DNA of 64,000 bases from the NCBI RefSeq assembly GCF_945859705.1, contig NC_079135.1:127714551-127778550 (forward strand). The letters are read 5' to 3'. Position 1 is the first letter of the stretch, and each line of letters starts with the position of its first letter. Of the stretch, positions 11,681 to 23,247 are shown one piece after another. The DNA is from Episyrphus balteatus. Taxonomy: Eukaryota > Arthropoda > Insecta > Diptera > Syrphidae. Below the pieces are notes generated by a model. The model was not told the origin of the DNA. It saw only the letters and a list, made by a program, of their open reading frames with translations, and made no database searches. The translations under genes and the position numbers were made by a program.

Positions 11681-13529
11681 ATTTACTGATATTTAAATTA
11701 ATAATATATCTATTCAAGGAAAATATATCTAAAAAAAAACCTTTCCGGAACACTTCCACAACTTAAAATCTGAAATTCAAAGTTCTTAAAAACGCGGTTT
11801 AAATTGACATTCCTTGTCCTTCGGCTATACCGTTTCTTTATGGCAATTTCGTTAAAAAAGGTCTTGATGTCACAGAATTAGTCCATCATGCTTTTTTTTT
11901 TCTTTCTGTCTGGATACTAATACTTTCTTCTCCCAAGCGATTTGTTGGTGCTTGGTGATGGTGGCCCTACTTCTAATATTTGCTCTGCTTAATTTATAAT
12001 TTTCATCGAAATGATGCTCTACATCCTAGTTAGAATTTTCAAAACATTTGCACACAACCCCAATTATTTCCTAAAAATGTCCTTAATCCAAAGTAAATTT
12101 TGTCCTGATGTGTGACTTTCCAGAGTAATAATAAGCTAACTTTGTAACGCCCTGCCCTACTATACTGATCCTATTCCACTTCCAACCCCAAAAACATTTT
12201 TGCACAACTTCTAAACTTATACTTCTAAAACTTTTAAATTCTCATTATATTAGAAATACCAGGAAAAGGGCATATGTATGCTGCCTCTGTTGTAACATAT
12301 TATGCACCGAAAAATATGAAAAACAAGAACATTATGCACATAAAAATGCACTGCACCCAGAAGTGCGCTTCAAACTTACCAACCATAATCTGGTTTCATT
12401 ATGGAATTGTTATATCCTAGAGAATTGGCAGGATCCTAGAACTTGATGGTTACATTTGAGCAATATTATATGAGTGCCTGAGTTTTTCTCCCCCTATTCA
12501 CTTGCCATATGCATGTCACAGTCATAGTTTGTCATTTCCATGAACATAAAGTAAAAAAAAAAAAAAACATCGAAATCTGTGTCAAGCTGACTTTTTAAAC
12601 AAATCCGAAATAATGAGAGAGTGAATACATATAGTGAATGTTGTAGGTACACAGACATTCGTTGTATTCAGAATTTTTGAGTCCTTGTTTCACTTTTTTT
12701 TTTTGACGACTTCCACTAGCCAGGAGCAAAAAGAGTGTGCACCTTTAATGGCGGATGGCGGTGATGCGCACCAAAAATGAAAGCAGGCTATGAACTTTCT
12801 GTGCTTGACACAATTTCATTTTTTTAATTAAAATCTTCACAAAAAAAAAGGAAACAATAAGACAAAATTCTCTTTACCTTACTGCGAGGGGAGATGAGTA
12901 AAAAATCAAATCAAACCAGAACCGAATAAATTCTCTCTATACCACAAAGTATACAAGGAAGAAAGGGTAGTTGTGTTTCCTTATTCCAACTTGGGAAGGA
13001 TATGGAAGGAATTTTTCGAACAACTGACCGTGGCAGTGTAGCTACCGGGTCAAACGTCCGTCGTCGACTTGGTTGGTCAGTCAGAAATCTCCACGCTCAC
13101 TCTTAATTTCAGAATGTAAATGACAAAAGGCGACAGCAAGTGTAGATGAAGTAGGGACCAGATACGACGATGACAAGGACATACAAGGACATGATGAGAT
13201 CTCATTTTGAGGCCACTGGAGTAAATTTCATATATACACCAAAAGTAAAGTGATGTAATATGGATAGACTTGGATAGGATACTCTCTATGTCTAATTAAT
13301 GACAAACACGGACTCGGACACGCTCATGAATTTAGGTTATTAGATGAGCTTCCTTCTATAAAAAGAAATTTCTTTTTGAGGTTTTATTTTTTTCTTTTTG
13401 GAATAATGACCTTTGAGTTTGGTGAAGAAAAATAATAATTATAATTCATTGAGCACACTTTGACTTTTCTAATAAAATTCTGAATTAAAAAATAATGAAT
13501 CTTTATCACAGAGTAATGAGTTGCTTCAA
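11681..13529. other. Host-like DNA, no gene recognised
   Basis: The region around 12600-13260 has fairly balanced composition and no repeats visible within the window, consistent with single-copy intronic or intergenic DNA. I see no supported exon. Confidence 0.5.
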
Positions 13530-14519
13530 TTTTTACTTGCGATATAGGTACTATATATCAAGTTATGCATTCGTACAAAAAAAAAAAGTTGAGATAGCAT
13601 TTTTCCATGACATTACGATGGTAGACAATGCCAAAAAAGTGGGTCCCGGAAGTCCGTCTGTCTGTCTGTCTGTCTGTCAGTCTGTCAGTCTGTCAGTCTG
13701 TCAGTCTGTCAGTCTGTCTGTCTGTCTGTATAAGGAGCTACAGCCTAAACGGATGGACCGATTGACTTCAAACTTGGTATGTAGCATTTTTTGGTGGCTC
13801 TCCAGAGGGGTTTTTGGAATTAATTTTTTTGGTCCAAAAATAACGGTACCTGTCATACAAAAATTTCGGAAAAGTTTAATTTCACGAAAACGGCTCCAAC
13901 GATTTTGTTAAAAAAATTCAAATGTTAGTTTTTAAAAGAGATCTATCTTTTGAAGAAAAAAAAAATTTTTGAAAATCATTATTAACGGTACCTGCCATAG
14001 GACCGTTTTTTTCAAATCGGATTTTTTGCCAAACTGCTTATTGTATTTCAACGAAATTTTTTATACAAAAGCATTTATATACTTTAAATATAAGCCAAAA
14101 ATAAAATATTGAAAAAAATAATTTTTGGATTTTTAAAAAAAATTTGAAATTTTTTTTTTGAAAAATCAAAATTTCGAAAACGGGACATTGAATTTTTTTG
14201 AAATTTTGTTTTTAGATGTTGATTATTGATTTCTACAAAATAGCATACCAATTTTATTTTAAAACTTTTTTTTCAAAAAATTATTTATAAAAAATTAGTT
14301 TTTTAAAAAACGGCTCTAACGATTTTAAAAATTTTTTTTCTAAAAATGCACCTTAATATATCAAATAAAACTGCGTACTTGTTATGTGGGGCGATTTGAT
14401 TTTAGATTTTATTTAATTGCTTTGAAAAACGAATTTTGTGTTTTTTTTTTTCTTTATACAAATATCTACCTACATTTACCAAATGTTAGTGCAAGAAGAC
14501 CCAGTTGTGCATTTTATTC
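13530..14519 (+). mobile_element. HINE / DINE-1-like non-autonomous Helentron, copy 2
   Basis: Both ends are present: TTTTTACTTGCGATATAGG at the start and, diverged, AGTGCAAGAAGACCCAGTTG then TGCATTTTATT at the end. The GTCT/GTCA tetranucleotide tract is long (about 13655-13730) and is followed by the core CTACAGCCTAAACGGATGG. The body shares CGGCTCTAACGATTTT and AACGGTACCTGCCATAG with copy 1. The open frame crossing the tract (13495-13911) is a by-product of the microsatellite and is not a gene. Confidence 0.75.
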
Positions 14520-15590
14520 ATAATAAATAAATAATAACAGATACCTATTATAACAAAGATTAATGGGCGCTGTTAGATGATATATGTATGCAAAGGAAAT
14601 TGAAAAATCCTGTATACAGGTTTTTAATTTCCTTTACATATACAATAGTATATCAGATAATAGCTTTTAAAAAAAAAATTTTTTTTTTTTTGCATATAAA
14701 AAGAGATAACGATCTTAGTCAATTCAGTTTGATCACTCATTTAAGGCTAGATTTTATCATATTTTTCTTAGGATAATAGTAAGGGTTCCTTTCATACATA
14801 AATTAAACTAAAAAAAATACCCTTATAACCCCTAAAGGTACTTGAATTCTAAAGAGAAAGTAACCACCTACTTAGTCTAATTAATTTTGTTCTATACTTT
14901 GAACAACATCGAAAATAATTTGAACTGATTTTTGATCATATATAAACACATAGGTACACAAAAACAAATCTAAAAAGAGTACATACAGAAAACCGAACAC
15001 ATTCTGCGCTTTAGTTAAGTCACACTTCTTCAAAATTTTTAAAATATAAAAATAAATACCCGCATACATAAGTATCATTTGTAAACGCGAATTCAATATG
15101 TATAAGATACCAATTTTGTTATTGCATAAAACCTATAGGTACAAATATTTGCTATATTTCTCTTTACAATTACCTGGTAACATATTTTGGTAGCTATTTT
15201 AAAAACTTTTTGTGTTGAAAGCAAAGGGAAAAATTGCTTTCAAAGATATCTAAACAAAACAAGTTTTATTTCTTTGAAATTTAGAAATCATAGCTGACAT
15301 GTTGTACATTCAAATAAAATTTTCAATTTTAGATCTTTGATATCAAAGTTACAATCCAACCCATGGTTGGTAAAACAATAACTTTGAAAAAAAAAAAAAA
15401 TAATATTTTCATTAAAAAACGGAATATTTAATAAAAAATCTCAGAAAAATTTTGATTTTTTGTTGTTTAAAACGAAATCCAAGAAGTTTAGGTGGGTAGG
15501 TACTTCAAAAAAAATCCATGAAGAAAAGAAAGTGAAAGTCCTTTTAAACAATTATTAAATTAATAACTGCATTTTGGAACTCTTTACTAG
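14520..15590. other. A+T-rich DNA upstream of the satellite, nothing recognised
   Basis: No supported gene or element. A short palindrome-like pairing around CCTGTATACAGG at 14609-14620 is the only local structure noted. Confidence 0.5.
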
Positions 15591-18500
15591 CATGCAAAAA
15601 ATTAGGTATTCGAAAAAACAAAAAATCACGCGCCAAAACCACTTGCTGCGAAATGAGAAGGTGAATACAAGTCAACAAGAGGTAGAAAGAAAAAGGAAAT
15701 GTACTTAGAACAAGTGTCATTGTATTGGAATTTCGATCCTTTCACTTTTTGCACAAAAGTATTATGTAATAGTGTTGGAAAATAGAACAGGAAATGAAAA
15801 CAAAAGGAAATAACTCTTTCCCCCTCGCATGCAAAAATTTAGGTATACGAAAAAAACAAAAAACCACGCGCCAAAACCACTTGCTGGGAAATGAGAAGGT
15901 GAATACAAGCCAACAAGAGGTAGAAAGAGAAAGAAAATGTACTTAGAACAAGTGTCATTGTATTGGAATTTCGATCCTTTCACTTTTTGCACAAAAGTAT
16001 TATGTAATAGTGTTGGAAAATAGAACAGGAAATGAAAACAAAAGGAAATAACTCTTTCCCCCTCGCATGCAAAAATTTAGGTATACGAAAAAAACAAAAA
16101 ACCACGCGCCAAAACCACTTGCTGGGAAATGAGAAGGTGAATACAAGTCAACAAGAGGTAGAAAGAAAAAGAAAATGTAGGTACTTAGCACAAGTGTCAT
16201 TGTATTGGAATTTCGATCCTTTCACTTTTTGCACATACGTATTGCATCATTGTGATAGAAATTTGATCTATATTTTGCATACAGATAACAAACGAAGCAT
16301 TTCTTCATCAGAACAGGAAATGAAAACAAAAGGAAATAACCCTTTCCCCTCGCATGCAAAAAATTAGGTATTAGAAAAAAACGAAAAATCACGCGCCAAA
16401 ACCACTTGCTGCGAAATGAGAGGGTGAATACAAGCCAACAAGAGGTAGAAAGAGAAAGAAAATGTACTTAATACAAGTGTCATTGTATTGGAATTTCGAT
16501 CCTTTCTCTTTTTGCACAAAAGTATTATGTAATAGTGTTGGAAAATAGAACAGGAAATGAAAACAAAAGGAAATAACTCTTTCCCCCTCGCATGCAAAAA
16601 TTTAGGTATACGAAAAAACAAAAAAACCACGCGCCAAAACCACTTGCTGGGAAATGAGAAGGTGAATACAAGCCAACAAGAGGTAGAAAGAAAAAGAAAA
16701 TGTACTTAATACAAGTGTCATTGTATTGGAATTTCGATCCTTTCACTTTTTGCACAAAACTATTATGTAATAGTGTTAGAAAATAGAACAGGAAATGAAA
16801 ACAAAAGGAAATAACTCTTTCCCCCTCGCATGCAAAAATTTAGGTATACGAAAAAACAAAAAAAACCACGCGCCAAAACCACTTGCTGTGAAATGAGAAG
16901 GTGAATACAAGCCAACAAGAGGTAGAAAGCGAAAGAAAATGTACTTAGGACAAGTGTCATTGTATTGGAATTTCGATCCTTTCTCTTTTTGCACAAAAGT
17001 ATTATGTAATAGTGTTGGAAAATAGAACAGGAAATGAAAACAAAAGGAAATAACTCTTTCCCCCTCGCATGCAAAAATTTAGGTATACGAAAAAACAAAA
17101 AAACCACGCGCCAAAACCACTTGCTGGGAAATGAGAAGGTGAATACAAGCCAACAAGAGGTAGAAAGAAAAAGAAAATGTACTTAATACAAGTGTCATTG
17201 TATTGGAATTTCGATCCTTTCACTTTTTGCACAAAACTATTATGTAATAGTGTTAGAAAATAGAACAGGAAATGAAAACAAAAGGAAATAACTCTTTCCC
17301 CCTCGCATGCAAAAATTTAGGTATACGAAAAAACAAAAAAAACCACGCGCCAAAACCACTTGCTGTGAAATGAGAAGGTGAATACAAGCCAACAAGAGGT
17401 AGAAAGCGAAAGAAAATGTACTTAGGACAAGTGTCATTGTATTGGAATTTCGATCCTTTCTCTTTTTGCACAAAAGTATTATGTAATAGTGTTGGAAAAT
17501 AGAACAGGAAATGAAAACAAAAGGAAATAACTCTTTCCCCCTCGCATGCAAAAATTTAGGTATACGAAAAAACAAAAAAACCACGCGCCAAAACCACTTG
17601 CTGGGAAATGAGAAGGTGAATACAAGCCAACAAGAGGTAGAAAGAGAAAGAAAATGTACTTAATACAAGTGTCATTGAATTTCGATCCTTTCACTTTTTG
17701 CACATACGTATTGCATCATTGTGATAGAAATTTGATCTATATTTTGCATACAGATAACAAACGAAGCATTTCTTCATCAGAACAGGAAATGAAAACAAAA
17801 GGAAATAACCCTTTCCCCTCGCATGCAAAAAATTAGGTATTAGAAAAAAACGAAAAATCACGCGCCAAAACCACTTGCTGCGAAATGAGAGGGTGAATAC
17901 AAGCCAACAAGAGGTAGAAAGAGAAAGAAAATGTACTTAATACAAGTGTCATTGTATTGGAATTTCGATCCTTTCTCTTTTTGCACAAAAGTATTATGTA
18001 ATAGTGTTGGAAAATAGAACAGGAAATGAAAACAAAAGGAAATAACTCTTTCCCCCTCGCATGCAAAAATTTAGGTATACGAAAAAACAAAAAAACCACG
18101 CGCCAAAACCACTTGCTGGGAAATGAGAAGGTGAATACAAGCCAACAAGAGGTAGAAAGAAAAAGAAAATGTACTTAATACAAGTGTCATTGTATTGGAA
18201 TTTCGATCCTTTCACTTTTTGCACAAAACTATTATGTAATAGTGTTAGAAAATAGAACAGGAAATGAAAACAAAAGGAAATAACTCTTTCCCCCTCGCAT
18301 GCAAAAATTTAGGTATACGAAAAAACAAAAAAAACCACGCGCCAAAACCACTTGCTGTGAAATGAGAAGGTGAATACAAGCCAACAAGAGGTAGAAAGCG
18401 AAAGAAAATGTACTTAGGACAAGTGTCATTGTATTGGAATTTCGATCCTTTCTCTTTTTGCACAAAAGTATTATGTAATAGTGTTGGAAAATAGAACAGG

Positions 18501-21500
18501 AAATGAAAACAAAAGGAAATAACTCTTTCCCCCTCGCATGCAAAAATTTAGGTATACGAAAAAACAAAAAAACCACGCGCCAAAACCACTTGCTGGGAAA
18601 TGAGAAGGTGAATACAAGCCAACAAGAGGTAGAAAGAAAAAGAAAATGTACTTAATACAAGTGTCATTGTATTGGAATTTCGATCCTTTCACTTTTTGCA
18701 CAAAACTATTATGTAATAGTGTTAGAAAATAGAACAGGAAATGAAAACAAAAGGAAATAACTCTTTCCCCCTCGCATGCAAAAATTTAGGTATACGAAAA
18801 AACAAAAAAAACCACGCGCCAAAACCACTTGCTGTGAAATGAGAAGGTGAATACAAGCCAACAAGAGGTAGAAAGCGAAAGAAAATGTACTTAGGACAAG
18901 TGTCATTGTATTGGAATTTCGATCCTTTCTCTTTTTGCACAAAAGTATTATGTAATAGTGTTAGAAAATAGAACAGGAAATGAAAACAAAAGGAAATAAC
19001 TCTTTCCCCCTCGCATGCAAAAATTTTGGTATACGAAAAAAAACAAAAAACCACGCGCCAAAACCACTTGCTGGGAAATGAGAAGGTGAATACAAGCCAA
19101 CAAGAGGTAGAAAGAGAAAGAAAATGTACTTAATACAAGTGTCATTGAATTTCGATCCTTTCACTTTTTGCACATACGTATTGCATCATTGTGATAGAAA
19201 TTTGATCTATATTTTGCATACAGATAACAAACGAAGCATTTCTTCATCAGAACAGGAAATGAAAACAAAAGGAAATAACCCTTTCCCCTCGCATGCAAAA
19301 AATTAGGTATTAGAAAAAAACGAAAAATCACGCGCCAAAACCACTTGCTGCGAAATGAGAGGGTGAATACAAGCCAACAAGAGGTAGAAAGAGAAAGAAA
19401 ATGTACTTAATACAAGTGTCATTGTATTGGAATTTCGATCCTTTCTCTTTTTGCACAAAAGTATTATGTAATAGTGTTGGAAAATAGAACAGGAAATGAA
19501 AACAAAAGGAAATAACTCTTTCCCCCTCGCATGCAAAAATTTAGGTATACGAAAAAACAAAAAAACCACGCGCCAAAACCACTTGCTGGGAAATGAGAAG
19601 GTGAATACAAGCCAACAAGAGGTAGAAAGAGAAAGAAAATGTACTTAATACAAGTGTCATTGAATTTCGATCCTTTCACTTTTTGCACATACGTATTGCA
19701 TCATTGTGATAGAAATTTGATCTATATTTTGCATACAGATAACAAACGAAGCATTTCTTCATCAGAACAGGAAATGAAAACAAAAGGAAATAACCCTTTC
19801 CCCTCGCATGCAAAAAATTAGGTATTAGAAAAAACGAAAAATCACGCGCCAAAACCACTTGATGCGAAATGAGAAGGTGAATACAAGTCAACAAGAGGTA
19901 GAAAGAAAAAGGAAATGTACTTAGAACAAATGTCATTGTATTGGAATTTCGATCCTTTCACTTTTTGCACAAAAGTATTATGTAATAGTGTTAGAAAATA
20001 GAACAGGAAATGAAAACAAAAGGAAATAACTCTTTCCCCCTCGCATGCAAAAATTTAGGTATACGGAAAAACAAAAAAACCACGCGCCAAAACCACTTGC
20101 TGCGAAATGAGAGGGTGAATACAAGCCAACAAGAGGTAGAAAGAGAAAGAAAATGTACTTAATACAAGTGTCATTGAATTTCGATCCTTTCACTTTTTGC
20201 ACATACGTATTGCATCATTGTGATAGAAATTTGATCTATATTTTGCATACAGATAACAAACGAAGCATTTCTTCATCAGAACAGGAAATGAAAACAAAAG
20301 GAAATAACCCTTTCCCCTCGCATGCAAAAAATTAGGTATTAGAAAAAACGAAAAATCACGCGCCAAAACCACTTGATGCGAAATGAGAAGGTGAATACAA
20401 GTCAACAAGAGGTAGAAAGAAAAAGGAAATGTACTTAGAACAAATGTCATTGTATTGGAATTTCGATCCTTTCACTTTTTGCACAAAAGTATTATGTAAT
20501 AGTGTAAGAAAATAGAACAGGAAATGAAAACAAAAGGAAATAACTCTTTCCCCCTCGCATGCAAAAATTTAGGTATACGGAAAAACAAAAAAACCACGCG
20601 CCAGAACCACTTGCTGCGAAATGAGAGGGTGAATACAAGCCAACAAGAGGTAGAAAGAGAAAGAAAATGTACTTAATACAAGTGTCATTGTATTGGAATT
20701 TCGATCCTTTCTCTTTTTGCACAAAAGTATTATGTAATAGTGTTGGAAAATAGAACAGGAAATGAAAACAAAAGGAAATAACTCTTTCCCCCTCGCATGC
20801 AAAAATTTAGGTATACGAAAAAACAAAAAAACCACGCGCCAAAACCACTTGCTGGGAAATGAGAAGGTGAATACAAGCCAACAAGAGGTAGAAAGAGAAA
20901 GAAAATGTACTTAATACAAGTGTCATTGAATTTCGATCCTTTCACTTTTTGCACATACGTATTGCATCATTGTGATAGAAATTTGATCTATATTTTGCAT
21001 ACAGATAACAAACGAAGCATTTCTTCATCAGAACAGGAAATGAAAACAAAAGGAAATAACCCTTTCCCCTCGCATGCAAAAAATTAGGTATTAGAAAAAA
21101 CGAAAAATCACGCGCCAAAACCACTTGATGCGAAATGAGAAGGTGAATACAAGTCAACAAGAGGTAGAAAGAAAAAGGAAATGTACTTAGAACAAATGTC
21201 ATTGTATTGGAATTTCGATCCTTTCACTTTTTGCACAAAAGTATTATGTAATAGTGTTAGAAAATAGAACAGGAAATGAAAACAAAAGGAAATAACTCTT
21301 TCCCCCTCGCATGCAAAAATTTAGGTATACGGAAAAACAAAAAAACCACGCGCCAGAACCACTTGCTGCGAAATGAGAGGGTGAATACAAGCCAACAAGA
21401 GGTAGAAAGAGAAAGAAAATGTACTTAATACAAGTGTCATTGTATTGGAATTTCGATCCTTTCTCTTTTTGCACAAAAGTATTATGTAATAGTGTTGGAA

Positions 21501-22085
21501 AATAGAACAGGAAATGAAAACAAAAGGAAATAACTCTTTCCCCCTCGCATGCAAAAATTTAGGTATACGAAAAAACAAAAAAAACCACGCGCCAAAACCA
21601 CTTGCTGTGAAATGAGAAGGTGAATACAAGCCAACAAGAGGTAGAAAGCGAAAGAAAATGTACTTAGGACAAGTGTCATTGTATTGGAATTTCGATCCTT
21701 TCTCTTTTTGCACAAAAGTATTATGTAATAGTGTTAGAAAATAGAACAGGAAATGAAAACAAAAGGAAATAACTCTTTCCCCCTCGCATGCAAAAATTTA
21801 GGTATACGAAAAAACAAAAAAACCACGCGCCAAAACCACTTGCTGCGAAATGAGAAGGTGAATACAAGCCAACAAGAGGTAGAAAGAGAAAGAAAATGTA
21901 CTTAATACAAGTGTCATTGTATTGGAATTTCGATCCTTTCTCTTTTTGCACAAAAGTATTATGTAATAGTGTTGGAAAATAGAACAGGAAATGAAAACAA
22001 AAGGAAATAACTCTTTCCCCCTCGCATGCAAAAATTTAGGTATACGAAAAAACAAAAAAACCACGAAAAAACAAAAAAACCAATG
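15591..22085. repeat. Satellite array, 27 monomers of about 238 bp with higher-order structure
   Basis: Counting the GCATGCAAAAA landmark gives 27 monomers from 15591 to 22026. Most are 238-239 bp. Six contain a longer variant block with ATTGCATCATTGTGATAG (about 16252, 17721, 19191, 19705, 20220, 20972) and measure about 276-286 bp. Higher-order copying is plain: the long-variant spacing is 1469 then 1470 bp in the first part, 477-bp dimers repeat almost without change between about 16525 and 18960, and later spacings are about 515, 515 and 752 bp. The last monomer is cut off near 22060 with a short duplicated A-rich piece. Open frames on both strands simply repeat with the array and differ by indels, so they are not genes. 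Confidence 0.97.
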
Positions 22086-23247
22086 CCCCATTGATATCGA
22101 AACCTTTGGCTGAGATAGATTAAAAAGTCGTGTTGTGTTAAAATCATACATATTGTGACTAAAAAAAAACTGCATTTTTTAATGCTAACAAACCTACTAC
22201 CAAAAATCTTTGAACAAAAATATAAAAACATACAAAAGACATATTTCCTGGAGTGTTTTAAAGGTGATCGTTTTTTTATTGTGAAAAAACACCAATTTTG
22301 TTTATAAAATAAAGTGGCCCTTTTATTGATTCCCTTGTCCCTTTTTGAAAACATTTAGCAACCTCAAATATAAAATTAAAATTACAAAGATTGTCTGCTG
22401 TGTAAATGAAGTGATTGTTACCAACGAAAAAAAGTTTAACAAGTATTTCAGTAGAGTTTAAAAAAGTGTTTTTCGCTTAATATAACTGCATTTTCATAGC
22501 ACACAAACTACATACCTACATACACATAATATCTGTCCCATTTAATTTATTAAACTCCTTTGTTCAATTCCGTTTGTGAGGTGATTATTGTTTAATAAAT
22601 AAAGTGGTATTTTAAAATTCTATCCAAAATAATTTATTTCCTTAAATAAATTCTAATTTTTATCTTGTATCTGCTCAGTGTGTGAAAAAATTTTAAGAAA
22701 AGTATAATCTACCTTAATTTTGGTGAAAGTGTATTTTTTTTAAATAAATTTCAGCTCAATATCTTAAAACACTGTTTGCTTTATAACTATCATTTATACG
22801 AACTTTTATTATTTTACCTTTTTGGTTGTGAATAGTGTTAGTGTGTTTGTGAAGTTCCTGCCTCCAATTTTCAACGAAAAAAATAGTTTTCGTATCTACA
22901 TTAGTAAGTTATCAATATATATTTTAACATTTATTAAAAAAAAAAGTTTCATATTACTATAAATACCTACCTACGATTTAGTTTTCTTTGAAATAGAAAA
23001 ATAGAAATACCTACCTTAGAAGCTTTTGTGCTTATTCACTTTTGTGAGAGTGTGTGCAAATTTACAACATAGAAAATCATTTAACATATTCTTATAAATC
23101 TTTGTTTCTCAATCATTTTAAAAATATTATTACATAACATTACATTACATTATTACATTACATAATAATTATACCTTTTTATTTTATCTAATTTTTTTTT
23201 TTCAAACTTTACTATCGCTTTGGATTCTTATAAAAAAAATTAACAAT
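22086..23247 (+). other. Leader region between the satellite and the Helentron ORF
   Basis: This 1.16-kb A+T-rich stretch has no open frame of note. It probably contains the Helentron 5' end and promoter, but I could not find a copy of the HINE 5' motif ACTTGC with its paired GCAAGT here, so the left terminus stays undefined. Confidence 0.4.

Noticed and set aside
13495..13911. 138-codon open frame with VCLSVCQSV repeats
   Set aside because: It is the GTCT/GTCA microsatellite of a HINE copy translated.
15591..22085. CRISPR-like regular repeat spacing
   Set aside because: Units are over 230 bp, nearly identical throughout and contain no unique spacers; the DNA is eukaryotic.
15762..22354. 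Many open frames on both strands of the satellite (60-131 codons)
   Set aside because: They recur with the monomer period, differ by frame-changing indels and have no domain; they are artefacts of the array.
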